Shown here in pieces: positions 1-9,153 of a stretch of DNA of 24,585 bases (its first letter is position 1; the number at the start of each line of letters is the position of its first letter). This stretch comes from Amoeboaphelidium occidentale (taxonomy: Eukaryota > Aphelidiomycota > Aphelidea). Where the stretch lies: NCBI GenBank assembly GCA_023515795.1, contig JALGPX010000113.1, positions 1-24,585 of the forward strand, in the 5' to 3' direction. Below the pieces are notes generated by a model. It saw only the letters and a program-made list of their open reading frames with translations. It was not told the origin of the DNA and searched no databases. Both the position numbers and the translations under genes were made by a program.

Positions 1-379
<379 letters not shown>

Positions 380-419
380 CTAAAGAAAAGGTTAGTTAAA
401 GGCTGAAGGGCTGGCTTAC
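380..419 (-). other. Intron in the 5' leader of polyubiquitin
   Basis: On the minus strand a donor GTAAGC (from 419), a branch-point-like CTAAC (395-391) and an acceptor CTTTAG (ending at 380) define a 40-nt intron whose acceptor abuts the ATG. No in-frame ATG is seen in the preceding leader exon, so I take it as untranslated. Introns just before or just inside the first codons are common in fungal ubiquitin genes. Confidence 0.75.
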
Positions 420-873
420 TTTAATCGATGTTCACTGAGAGAAAAATTGTTGTCGATGTTGACGCAAGCTTGCTGACATGATCACATGATTGGCCCTTTT
501 GGTAGCGACTTCGCGGCGAGACTTACTCATCGTATTCTACAGCCCCTCAACGAGATTTTCAATAATAGTTCAACTTAATCTTTCTATGCTGTGCTCAGGT
601 CTGTCCCGTTTAACTCCATTTGGAATGTTTAACATCAAGAATTTGGATTTCACATTTATTGAGAAACGTTTCATATGGCAACTTGCCTTGCACCTCCTTC
701 GGATCGCTTAAAATTTTTGTAATTTCAAAGCCTGTATGAAGCTCGCTGGTAATAGACGCGGCACAAGCAAAGCGAGTTTTCCTAAATCACGCCCAAGTTG
801 ATTTTCAAAGCGTAACATCGTTCTTAATCGACGTTACATTTGTAGATTAAGAAATCATCTTTTAGTCCTGAAA
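420..873. promoter_or_regulatory. Divergent intergenic region, polyubiquitin / acetolactate synthase
   Basis: About 450 bp without a convincing gene. It must hold the promoters of polyubiquitin (leftward) and acetolactate synthase (rightward). A 73-codon open frame at 490-711 has no recognisable features and I do not count it as a gene. I looked for a perfect heat-shock element (three alternating GAA/TTC pentamers) upstream of ubiquitin and saw only imperfect GAA/TTC pairs near 640-672. No clear TATA box was assigned. Confidence 0.5.
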
Positions 874-2805
874 ATGTTCTCAGCACTTTTTAGAAAGAAT
901 ACGATCTCCTTAACTGCTGGAGTATCTCGTAGGCCGTTGTCTTCTTTGAAAGAGTCTCGCTTGAAGGTTCCACATCCTCACAAAGAAACACATTTGTTTA
1001 ATGGCTTAAGTGGTGGTCAGATATTTCATGAGTTGATGTTACGACACGGGGTGAAGCACGTCTTTGGATATCCAGGTGGTGCTATCCTTCCTGTCTTTGA
1101 TGCTATCCATGAATCGCCGTACTTTGATTTCATCTTACCTCGTCACGAACAAGGAGCTGGACATATGGCTGAAGGATATGCGCGAGCTACTGGCAAACCT
1201 GGAGTTGTTCTAGTGACCTCTGGGCCTGGTGCAACAAATGTTATAACTCCTATGCAAGACGCTTTGAGCGACGGTGTTCCTTTGGTTGTGTTTAGTGGCC
1301 AAGTTCCCACTAGCGCAATTGGAACAGACGCCTTTCAAGAAGCTGATGTTGTTGGATTATCTAGAAGCTGCACCAAATGGAATGTCATGGTGAAGAATGT
1401 CGCAGAATTGCCTCAACGCATTAATGAAGCGTTCTTGATTGCAACTTCTGGGCGTCCTGGTCCTGTTTTGGTTGATTTACCAAAGGATGTTACTGCGTCT
1501 ATTCTAACCAGTGATGTTGTTGCTGAGCCACATGTTCCATCCCATAGACTACAAAGCAAAATGCCAAAGAAAGACGAAGACAAAATTCTACTAAAGAAAT
1601 CTATCATGAGAGTCGCCGAATTGATTAAAATGGCACAAAGACCTATTATATATGCCGGCAATGGTATCATTAACGTTCCAAATGGTTCTGAGTTGTTGAA
1701 GACTTTGGCAGAGAAGGCTAACATTCCGGTTACTACTACACTTCAAGGAATGGGCGGGTTCGATGAACTGCATGACTTGTCGCTTCATATGCTTGGAATG
1801 CATGGATCTGCTTATGCAAATCTAGCCATGCAAAATGCAGATTTGATCATATCTCTGGGTGCTCGTTTTGATGATCGTGTCACTGGTAATTTGGCAAAGT
1901 TTGCTCCTGCTGCAAGAAGAGCTGAAGCTGAAAACAGAGGTGGTATTGTTCATTTTGATATTTCACCAAAGAATATCAATAAGGTTGTTGAAACTACAGT
2001 ATCTGTCGAAGGAGACTTGGGTAACACCTTGCCTCTATTGATTCCTCTTGTTGAATACAAAGAAAGGTCGCAATGGCTCAATAAGCTAAAAGAATGGAAA
2101 CAGGCTTATCCTTTCCGTTATGACAATGCTTTCAAGGAAGATTCGCCTCTTGCACACCAAAACAACACTGATTTAAAGCCTCAAGAAGTCATTGAAGAAT
2201 TAAACAGGCAAATGTCTGGATTAATTGCTGATAACAAGGTGACCATAACAACTGGTGTTGGTCAGCATCAGATGTGGGCAGCCCAGTTTATCAGATGGAG
2301 ACATCCTCGATCGTTTATCAGCAGTGGCGGTTTGGGTACTATGGGATTTGGATTGCCTTCTGCTATCGGAGCTCAAGTTGGGCGTCCAGATCATTGGGTT
2401 ATTGACATTGATGGTGATGCAAGTTTCTGCATGACAGGAATGGAATTGATGACTGCTTCTGAATTCAATGTTCCAGTGAAAGTTTTAATTCTGAACAACA
2501 ACTTCCAAGGAATGGTTGCGCAATGGCAGAGATTGTTTTATGAACATCGATTTTCTGGCACACGAATGAAGAATCCTGATTTTATGAAATTTGCAGAATC
2601 AATGGATTGTGGTGCTCTAAGAGTGAAAGATCGTTCTGATTTGAAAGAAACTATCCGAAGATTTTTGTTCGATACAGAATTGGATAGAAATAGGACACGG
2701 CCTGTTGTTCTAGAATGTGTCGTTGAAGCTGCGGAGCATGTGTACCCTATGGTTCCCGCCGGTAAAGGCTTAGATGAAATGGTCCTGGGAGTCGAAGACG
2801 AATAA
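874..2805 (+). CDS. ILV2: Acetolactate synthase catalytic subunit, mitochondrial
   Basis: 643 residues, intronless. It condenses two pyruvates to acetolactate (valine, leucine) or pyruvate with 2-ketobutyrate (isoleucine), using thiamine diphosphate, Mg and FAD, in the mitochondrial matrix. The first ~40 residues are Arg/Ser-rich and lack acidic residues at the start (MFSALFRKNTISLTAG), a targeting presequence. The TPP-binding N-domain holds the catalytic Glu in HEQGAGHMAEGYARA. VPTSAIGTDAFQEADVVG, as in yeast Ilv2, follows at ~150. The C-terminal TPP/Mg motif is GDASF through LNNNFQGMVAQWQ. The C-terminus is shorter than in yeast and ends VLGVEDE. The stop TAA lies inside AATAAA (2801-2806), and the convergent PPR gene ends 19 bp away. 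A regulatory subunit (ILV6) is not in the window. Identity is secure. Confidence 0.97.
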   Translation: MFSALFRKNTISLTAGVSRRPLSSLKESRLKVPHPHKETHLFNGLSGGQIFHELMLRHGVKHVFGYPGGAILPVFDAIHESPYFDFILPRHEQGAGHMAEGYARATGKPGVVLVTSGPGATNVITPMQDALSDGVPLVVFSGQVPTSAIGTDAFQEADVVGLSRSCTKWNVMVKNVAELPQRINEAFLIATSGRPGPVLVDLPKDVTASILTSDVVAEPHVPSHRLQSKMPKKDEDKILLKKSIMRVAELIKMAQRPIIYAGNGIINVPNGSELLKTLAEKANIPVTTTLQGMGGFDELHDLSLHMLGMHGSAYANLAMQNADLIISLGARFDDRVTGNLAKFAPAARRAEAENRGGIVHFDISPKNINKVVETTVSVEGDLGNTLPLLIPLVEYKERSQWLNKLKEWKQAYPFRYDNAFKEDSPLAHQNNTDLKPQEVIEELNRQMSGLIADNKVTITTGVGQHQMWAAQFIRWRHPRSFISSGGLGTMGFGLPSAIGAQVGRPDHWVIDIDGDASFCMTGMELMTASEFNVPVKVLILNNNFQGMVAQWQRLFYEHRFSGTRMKNPDFMKFAESMDCGALRVKDRSDLKETIRRFLFDTELDRNRTRPVVLECVVEAAEHVYPMVPAGKGLDEMVLGVEDE

Positions 2806-2824
2806 AAAAGATTTAATGAGTTAG

Positions 2825-4756
2825 TTATTTTCTTGTCAAATTTTGTCTTCTTGAGTTTCTTAGCCAAGTGCTTAATTGTTTGGTTTCCTCAGATGACCAC
2901 GGAGCCAACAACAACATCTTCAAACAATTATCCAAAGGTCCTTTATCCCATATTAAAGTACATTTGCCGCCTTCCTGCAAACGTCTCCCTTCTACTTGTT
3001 GCAGAATGTTGTGACATTTTTCTGCATTTCTCCGTTTCATGTGATACTTAAGCAGCAAAGTATAAGACATTTCATCTGGCATCACTGTATATGTTTCCAT
3101 GATACTAAAAATTTTCCAAGCTTCCTCTTCTTGCTGGAGATTCAATTGAGATGCCATGAATAAATTGAATGATATAGAGTCTACCACAGTTTTTGGTTGT
3201 GCTATGCGAGAAATATCGACATTCAAATGATTCGATGGATTCAACAAACTATTATGCAACGCATTTAAATCTTGTCCTTGAACTTGTAATGCCATTAGCT
3301 TAGGATTATTTGCGAGTTCGTTAAGCCAGTGTTGAGCGTACTGCTTTCCCAAAGAAAACTTTCCTGCCGCGAGGGAGAATAACAAGTAAGTGTTGAGGAA
3401 CTTTGAATTAGGTACTGTTTTGTATTCTTCGACCATATTCTGTACTTTTTCAAAATATTGTTCAACTAAATCTTTCTTCTTTGTTTTGGCCAGCCTAGCC
3501 CGTAGTTTATCTTCTGCGACGAGCATAGTCGTTTCATTGTCTGCTCTCAGTCTAACATTTTCTGCATAAGCAACGATACGTGCAGCATAAGAATCTCTAT
3601 CTGGTGCACTTGTTGAAGTCTGAAGCATTTTCTCAAAGTAGTGTTCTGTATCTTGTATTCTTCCCTTCACGGCCTTCTTCCACAGAATGATATTCCATGT
3701 CTTTGTAGTTACAGAAACTCCTGTCTTCTTCATCTCGTTTATGATATCCATTAAAGACATGTGCAATAATCTTCCATCTGCATGCAATAGGCATCCATAA
3801 GTGAAAGAATTAGGGTACAACTTCTTCTTGTCCTTTGAGGACTTCATCTCTTGTATCAGTCCTCTTGCGTTCATCATTTGACCTAGACGACAATAAAGCT
3901 CTAATAAAGAATTATAAAGTGGAGTAAGTTCGTCTAGCGGCAATTTCTTGGCATGTTCTAGCCATAGTTTACAACCATTCACATCCAAGATTTTAGCATG
4001 CAATCGAACAAAAACATGAAATAACTTATGGCTAACTACGCCATTCTCTTCAATTTCTTTTCTGAATGGATACTTCTTGATCAATTCATTTGCTGTCATA
4101 TAAGCGGTGCTTCTTCTCAGTATATCCAACCGCTTTTCCACGTTTTCCTTTGGCACTCTAAGACATGATCTCAACGACTCATCTGCACACCCTTTCAGAA
4201 CAGTAACGTAAGATTCAGATGCTACACCGAGCCCAGACTGTTCTGCTAATTTCAGTAATTCTTTTGCTGGGTCCAACATTTTGTTATTAACAAGACCGCG
4301 AAGAACTCCTGCAACGAAATTATCATCCATTGATACATTTGCGCCATTCTTTATCTGTTCTTTGAGCAATTCCATAACACCAATGATCTCTTCATTGGGC
4401 CTCTGATATCTCGTCATTAGATTAATTAAGACTTTGTACTCAAAGCTTGACACATCTTTAGGTGATTTGTAACTATTCTGTATATCTTTGAAAACACGAA
4501 GAGCATCAGCTAAGTCTGGAGCTTCTAGGACACCATCTTGGCGCACTTCCGAGTACTCTGACAGGATATTTCTCAGATTCTGTAGATTATCATGTGAAGA
4601 TACTGATGCTTGATCTGTGCTGGATTTAGTATCTAGAACCGTGTTATTTGTAATAGTAGGACTGGTAATGCTTGAGTATGTGCGTACCCGCGAGAATGCA
4701 ACTCCAAAGCGTGACTGTATGCCAAATCGTATCATGCTCGCTTGTCTCAGAATCAT
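2825..4756 (-). CDS. Mitochondrial pentatricopeptide-repeat (PPR) protein
   Basis: 643 residues from the first ATG (4756); the open frame extends 8 codons further up to a TTG only. The N-terminus (MILRQASMIRFGIQSRFGV, then SRVRTYSS) is a classic matrix-targeting presequence with Arg and no acidic residues. The body is all-helical, with degenerate 35-residue PPR units most visible at LTPLYNSLLELYCRLGQM, NSFTYGCLLHADGRL, TKTWNIILWKKAVKGR and PDEMSYTLLLKYHMKRRNAE. Fungal mitochondrial PPR proteins of this kind bind organelle transcripts for stability, processing or translation. I cannot say which orthologue this is. It is transcribed divergently from prolyl-tRNA synthetase (196 bp between start codons) and converges on acetolactate synthase with a 19-bp gap, so the two 3' ends must nearly touch or overlap. 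Confidence 0.85.
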   Translation of the reverse strand: MILRQASMIRFGIQSRFGVAFSRVRTYSSITSPTITNNTVLDTKSSTDQASVSSHDNLQNLRNILSEYSEVRQDGVLEAPDLADALRVFKDIQNSYKSPKDVSSFEYKVLINLMTRYQRPNEEIIGVMELLKEQIKNGANVSMDDNFVAGVLRGLVNNKMLDPAKELLKLAEQSGLGVASESYVTVLKGCADESLRSCLRVPKENVEKRLDILRRSTAYMTANELIKKYPFRKEIEENGVVSHKLFHVFVRLHAKILDVNGCKLWLEHAKKLPLDELTPLYNSLLELYCRLGQMMNARGLIQEMKSSKDKKKLYPNSFTYGCLLHADGRLLHMSLMDIINEMKKTGVSVTTKTWNIILWKKAVKGRIQDTEHYFEKMLQTSTSAPDRDSYAARIVAYAENVRLRADNETTMLVAEDKLRARLAKTKKKDLVEQYFEKVQNMVEEYKTVPNSKFLNTYLLFSLAAGKFSLGKQYAQHWLNELANNPKLMALQVQGQDLNALHNSLLNPSNHLNVDISRIAQPKTVVDSISFNLFMASQLNLQQEEEAWKIFSIMETYTVMPDEMSYTLLLKYHMKRRNAEKCHNILQQVEGRRLQEGGKCTLIWDKGPLDNCLKMLLLAPWSSEETKQLSTWLRNSRRQNLTRK

Positions 4757-4825
4757 AGCTAGACTTGATCGTTGGAGCAAAAGGCTAAAATCTAGAGGAA
4801 ACTTAAATTAATAAAGAAAATTTTC

Positions 4826-4952
4826 ATGTAAAGTGTTTCATAGTGACTCATTACATTTCAGTTCAGTTTTTCTTATCATAATCATAACGGCTTTTCTGTT
4901 CGCAGCAGCCAGACGATCAACTTTGCTTCCACTTAGAAGACACTTTAGCAGT
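4826..4952 (+). promoter_or_regulatory. 5' leader of prolyl-tRNA synthetase with start-stop uORF and possible intron
   Basis: An ATG directly followed by TAA (4826-4831) would be a minimal start-stop uORF if it lies in the mRNA. A donor-like GTAAAG at 4828 combines with acceptors at 4861 (34-nt intron, matching the other introns here) or 4905 (78 nt); either would break up the uORF. From 4887 to the ATG at 4953 the synthetase frame encodes a mitochondrial-presequence-like peptide. Confidence 0.4.
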
Positions 4953-7082
4953 ATGGAAAGCATCACTAAATCACTTGAACAGTTCTCAATTAAACCATCA
5001 AAGACTTTGAGCCACAAAAAAGTGGAATCGAACGAAGAATGGGCAGCATTACCGGAATTGGCTTCTGTTAAATCTGGGCTCACGAAAACTTTGTTGTTGA
5101 AAGCTAAGAAGAAGTTCTACGCTGTGGTCGCTCTGGAGAGTACGAAAATGCCTCCCGCTTCAGCTTTAGCAAAATTGTTGGAGTTGAAGGATGCTCGATT
5201 TGCTTCTCCTGAGGATATCGCAGAGATCTTGAAAGTTTCTGATAAGTTAAACGTTAACCCTTTGGCCCTTGTTAACGATACTGAAAAGAAGATCGAAAAG
5301 GTGAAATTGGATGAGAATCTGGTGAAAGCTGGGGATCAATTTACTTTGGTAATGCGCCCTGGTGTTGCTGACAGTTCAGTTTGTTTGACTGTGAGCGATT
5401 TTCTGAAGTTCTTGACTGGTTTAAATCTGAGTTACGACGTACATAAAATTGATGGTGAATTGCCTGCTGTTGCTTCACCTGTGGAAAAGAAGAAGGCTAA
5501 AGAGCCTGTTAAAGAGCAAGAGAGTGGCGGTGATAAGAAGGTTGTTAAAATTGGTGTTGAAGCAAAGAAGCATGAAGATTTCCCAGCGTGGTATCAGCAG
5601 GTGTTATTGCGTAGTGAAATGATGGATTACTATGATGTCAGTGGTTGTTACATTCTGCGTCCGTGGTCTTTTAACATCTGGAAAAGGATACAAGAATACC
5701 TCGATGCTAAGATTACAGCATTGGGTGTTGAGCCATGTTATTTTCCAATGTTTGTGTCTGAACATGCTCTGACCAGGGAAAAGGATCATGTGGAAGGATT
5801 TAGTCCTGAGGTCGCTTGGGTCACTCATGCTGGTGAATCCAAATTGCATGAAAAGATTGCTGTGCGTCCAACCTCTGAGACTGTAATGTAAGTTTTTTAT
5901 TGTTTAATTTAAACTTTAAGGTATCCTGCATATGCAAAGTGGATCCAGAGTCATAGAGATTTGCCTCTTCGTTTGAATCAGTGGTGTAATGTTGTTCGTT
6001 GGGAATTCAAGCACCCTCAGCCGTTTTTAAGAACCAGAGAATTCCTTTGGCAAGAAGGACACACCGCGTTTGCCTCAAAAGCGGAAGCTGACAAGGAAGT
6101 TCTTGAAGTTTTAGACTTGTATCGTCAAGTTTACGAAGATGTCTTGGCAGTTCCAGTTATTAAGGGCATCAAATCAGAAAAAGAAAAGTTTGCGGGTGGT
6201 TTGTACACTACAACAGTTGAAGGATTTATTCCAACAACAGGGCGTGGTATCCAAGGTGCAACAAGTCACTGTTTAGGCCAGAATTTCTCCAAGATGTTTG
6301 GAATAAGATTTGAAAATGAAAACAAAGAGATGACTTTCGCATGGCAGAATTCCTGGGGATTAACCACTAGAACTATCGGTGTGATGGTTATGACACACGG
6401 TGATGATAAAGGTCTTGTCTTGCCTCCTCGTGTTGCTGCGATTCAAGTTGTTATCGTTCCTTGCGGAATTACCGCTAAACATACACCAGCTGACCAAGAA
6501 GCGCTGAATAAGCATATCTATGCATTGACTGAAAAACTAGAAAAAACTGGATTGAAAGTTAAAGCTGACATGAGAGACACTTACTCTCCTGGCTACAAGT
6601 ACAATCATTGGGAAATGAAAGGTGTTCCTGTACGTTTAGAAGTTGGTCCAAGAGATGTCGCTTCAGGTCAAGTCGTTGCTGTTCGTAGAGATACTGGAAC
6701 GAAAGAACCTCTAGAGACAGCAAAGATTAGTGAACTGTTGCCTGCTTTGTTGGAAAAGATTCAGAATGACATGTTTCAACGTGCAAAACAAGTTAGAGAT
6801 GAACGCTTAAAAGTTGTTGAAGATTGGAAAGACTTTGTTCCTGCTTTGGATGCAAAGTGCTTGGTTCTCGCTCCATGGTGTGAAGAAGTGAAATGTGAGG
6901 AACAGATTAAGGATCGTAGTGCTGCAGCATCAGAACCAACAGATGACAAAGCTCCATCAATGGGTGCTAAAACACTGTGTATTCCTTTTGATCAAGGTCT
7001 AGCTGGTAAATCAATAGGACACAAGTGTATCAATTGTGACGCAAAAGCAAAGAGATGGACTTTGTTTGGAAGATCCTATTAG
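4953..7082 (+). CDS. Prolyl-tRNA synthetase, cytosolic eukaryotic/archaeal type
   Basis: Exons 4953-5887 and 5921-7082 (33-nt intron 5888-5920, GTAAGT...AAG) give 698 residues. It charges tRNA-Pro with proline. Residues ~1-190 form the YbaK/editing-like N-terminal domain of the yeast enzyme (YHR020W type, ~688 residues), then a Lys-rich linker. The class II core follows: motif 1 around WKRIQEYLDAKI, motif 2 with RPTSETVMYPAYAKW and FLRTREFLWQEGHTAF, and motif 3 near RLEVGPRDV. The anticodon-binding domain and the zinc-type C-terminal domain end in WTLFGRSY. It is not fused to GluRS, unlike animal EPRS. The first ATG is at 4953 and gives the yeast-like N-terminus. The same frame is open upstream and encodes an Arg-rich presequence-like stretch without an ATG (see findings). 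Confidence 0.95.
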
Positions 7083-7128
7083 AAGACGATAATCAAACAA
7101 ATTAAAGAGAAAATTAAAACAGATGATT

Positions 7129-7551
7129 TTATTCCTTTAATAACTCCGAGTATTCTTGTATACTTTCCGTTAACCGAGTATCCTGATAATTCATCAGTTT
7201 AGCGTGAGCTGCCAGAAACAAAATCTCTCGAATGGATTTACCCAACAGATACTGAAGAGTATCCATACGTGCTTTAATGTAACTTTTGATTTCATAAAGT
7301 ACCGGTATCATTACCAACATTTCTCTTCGGCCCAACATATCTTGGCCAGATTGCCGAGCTGAAACAACTGCAGCAGGATCTTTGCCACACATCTCGCCAG
7401 GAGTATGATCATTTAAGCAAGTCACAAATAGAGTCTTGTTTATCAATTTCTGGATAAGCGATGCTTTCAGAGATAAATCTGCGTAGGTTGCCAGAAGCTG
7501 TTCAATTTTATAGTGACAAAGTTGTGACTCCAATTTCAGTTGCGCATTCAT
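7129..7551 (-). CDS. Unrecognised 140-residue helical protein
   Basis: An open frame of 140 codons starting at ATG 7551 (an upstream GTG at 7614 would extend it, overlapping the next gene, and I reject it). I do not recognise the family. The sequence looks helical and amphipathic, with three Cys (SQLCHYK, VTCLNDH, GEMCGKD) and a Gly/Pro-containing centre at HTPGEMCGKDPAAVV that breaks two helical halves. No signal peptide, membrane span or presequence is evident. Support for coding: the length of the frame in a stop-rich region, and a stop codon embedded in AATAAA (7133-7128 on the minus strand) as in other genes of this window. Its ATG lies 20 bp from the ATG of the divergent Pex12-like gene; its 3' end is 46 bp from prolyl-tRNA synthetase. 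Confidence 0.6.
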   Translation of the reverse strand: MNAQLKLESQLCHYKIEQLLATYADLSLKASLIQKLINKTLFVTCLNDHTPGEMCGKDPAAVVSARQSGQDMLGRREMLVMIPVLYEIKSYIKARMDTLQYLLGKSIREILFLAAHAKLMNYQDTRLTESIQEYSELLKE

Positions 7552-7571
7552 TTTGACACAGAAAAGACAAA

Positions 7572-8165
7572 ATGGAAATATTCCCAACACAAACAAATTC
7601 TTCCGTAGCCTCACACATCTTTGGCCACTTGGAACGCACCAGACTTGTCAGGTCACAATGGAATGTTCCTAATCTTAATTATGCACTCAATCTAATATCC
7701 TTCTTAATCTTCCGTCGACCATTACACGCTGTATTACTCACACCTACGCCCGACTCTTCTGATTCCTTGTACATGTTGGGCATAGAATGGTTGGAATGGC
7801 TGAGTGGATTGTTTCGATTTTCAGACATTGTGCCTCTCGCTTTGAGACTGTACTTATTAGCAAAGACCAAAGCGCCTGAAAAGCAGCAACACAGAAATGA
7901 TAAACACGACATGCTCAGGAAGTTGCTTTATCTCCTTTTAATTATTGTTTTACATTTACCGAAACCAGAAGCATCAGTCAATGCAGCAACACGAAGAGTT
8001 CCAGCTCCAGTTCAAACTACACTTCCGGAACAGCTGATATGCTCAAAATGCAGAAATGAGGTTGTGAATCCTACGCAGAACATTCGCACTGGATACGTTT
8101 ACTGTTTTGAGTGCATAAGGAACAGTGACGAAGATTTTCATTTTTTCAGACCATTGAAGTTGTAA
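7572..8165 (+). CDS. Pex12-like peroxisomal RING protein (short)
   Basis: 197 residues. The C-terminus carries a half-type RING, C-x2-C-x13-GYVYC-x2-C (LICSKC...TGYVYCFECI), the pattern of Pex12, in which only part of the zinc ligands is kept. Ahead of it are hydrophobic segments (LNLISFLIFRRPLHAVLL; LVPLALRLYLLA-like around 90-100; LRKLLYLLLIIVLHLPK ~116-132) and a Pro-rich linker, again as in Pex12. Pex12 with Pex2 and Pex10 forms the peroxisomal ubiquitin ligase and retrotranslocation channel for Pex5 recycling. Usual Pex12 length is ~350-400, so this protein lacks much of the N-terminal membrane domain, and nothing upstream on this strand supplies it. It may be a reduced Pex12, a diverged relative, or have an unrecognised exon. 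The stop overlaps the next ATG. Confidence 0.5.
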   Translation: MEIFPTQTNSSVASHIFGHLERTRLVRSQWNVPNLNYALNLISFLIFRRPLHAVLLTPTPDSSDSLYMLGIEWLEWLSGLFRFSDIVPLALRLYLLAKTKAPEKQQHRNDKHDMLRKLLYLLLIIVLHLPKPEASVNAATRRVPAPVQTTLPEQLICSKCRNEVVNPTQNIRTGYVYCFECIRNSDEDFHFFRPLKL

Positions 8166-8632
8166 TGTTGAGAAGGAACGCGCTCTCTTTTGTGCGCAGT
8201 GGGCTTAATGGAATATCAAGGCAGAGATATCAAAAGATGTTGTTCAGTAAAAGCAATGAGGCTGTTAGTGTCTCTGCGTCGGATGTTTCACCGAATGAGA
8301 AGACGAATCTGCGTAATGAAGATGCTACTGAAGTGAATGATACGCCATGTCAAGATACTTCTAACAGCTCGCCTTCCGTGCCCTCCAATAGCAGTACAGA
8401 ACCTTTAAAGACGACTATTGACATCAATTTAAATGATATTCCAAAGAACAAGACTCTTATGATTCAGTTTTCATGCAACGTTTGCAATAACAGGCAGACT
8501 AATTATATTTCAAAAGAAGGTTACTACAACGGTGTGGTTATTATTAAATGCCAGAAGTGTCAGAATAATCATCTTATAAAGGACAATCTAGGATGGTTTG
8601 GGCCAAAAGAATCTCAACCAAGTCATCAATAA
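8165..8632 (+). CDS. ZIM17: DNL-type zinc-finger mitochondrial chaperone helper (ZIM17/HEP1/TIM15)
   Basis: 155 residues. The N-terminus (MLRRNALSFVRSGLNGISRQR) is a matrix-targeting presequence, followed by a Ser/Asn-rich linker to ~95. The DNL zinc finger is at ~102-147: SCNVCNNRQTNYISKEGY, then GVVIIKCQKCQNNHLIKDNLGWF, with the two CxxC pairs and the diagnostic DNLGWF. The family keeps mitochondrial Hsp70 (Ssc1) soluble and supports protein import and Fe-S biogenesis. The ATG shares its A with the TAA of the preceding gene (TAATG), so no independent promoter lies between them: either its mRNA starts within the upstream reading frame or the two are co-transcribed. The stop TAA lies inside AATAAA (8628-8633). 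Confidence 0.9.
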   Translation: MLRRNALSFVRSGLNGISRQRYQKMLFSKSNEAVSVSASDVSPNEKTNLRNEDATEVNDTPCQDTSNSSPSVPSNSSTEPLKTTIDINLNDIPKNKTLMIQFSCNVCNNRQTNYISKEGYYNGVVIIKCQKCQNNHLIKDNLGWFGPKESQPSHQ

Positions 8633-8824
8633 AAATGTCTTTATCCGTTAGTTGTAAATGTTACTTTGAATTTTGGCTGTTATTGCTTTGTAGTTGCCGA
8701 AACTATTCTCATTTTCTGGTCGCGCTTTTGAACTTTTGCTATCGAAAAAGCTTGACCGAAATCTCGCTTTCAGATCCAACCGAAATGCAGGCAAATTTTT
8801 TCTTTCTTGTAGAATTAAAGTAAA

Positions 8825-9153
8825 ATGGCAGGAGCAAAGAAAAAGGTACGTTTGCTTCCTTCTAAAGTGTTCGTGTTCTGATCTCTCTTTCGCGTGTGTA
8901 GAAGTGGTCAAAGGGAAAGGTGAAGGAGAAGGCCAACAATGCTGTTACTATGGATAAGCAGACCATGGAACGTCTAGTGAAGGAAATCCCAACTGCAAAG
9001 TTGATCACTCCTTCTGTCGTTGTCGATAGGCTCAGAGTTAACGGTAGCGTCGCTAGAAAGTGCTTGAGATACTTGGAAGAGAAGGGTCTTATCAAGGCAG
9101 TTACTAAACACAACAGCTTCACTATTTACACAAGAGCTACTGCTTCTGAGTAA
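8825..9153 (+). CDS. RPS25: 40S ribosomal protein eS25
   Basis: Exons 8825-8845 and 8902-9153, with a 56-nt intron (GTACGT...GTGTAG, 8846-8901) directly after codon 7 (MAGAKKK), the usual place for introns in fungal ribosomal protein genes. The product has 90 residues; yeast has 108 and human 125, the difference lying in the variable basic N-terminal tail. The conserved part runs KKWSKGKVKEKANNAV, then a winged-helix fold with VDRLRVNGSVARKCLRYLEE and GLIKAVTKH, ending IYTRATASE as in yeast. eS25 sits in the 40S head near the E site and is needed for IRES-driven and some specialised initiation. An AATAAA is at 9168-9173, 15 nt past the stop. Confidence 0.97.

Noticed and set aside
490-711. 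73-codon open frame upstream of acetolactate synthase
   Set aside because: No recognisable composition, domain or splice context; lies in a divergent promoter region.
420-873. Heat-shock element upstream of polyubiquitin
   Set aside because: Only imperfectly spaced GAA/TTC pairs are present.
4757-4780. Start of the PPR protein at 4780
   Set aside because: That codon is TTG; the first ATG is 4756 and opens directly into the presequence.
7552-7614. N-terminal extension of the 140-residue protein (hydrophobic, signal-like)
   Set aside because: It begins with GTG, has no ATG, and overlaps the Pex12-like gene on the other strand.
8593-9122. Several 76-87 codon frames around the eS25 gene on both strands
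   Set aside because: They overlap the eS25 exons, intron and promoter and have no protein signature.
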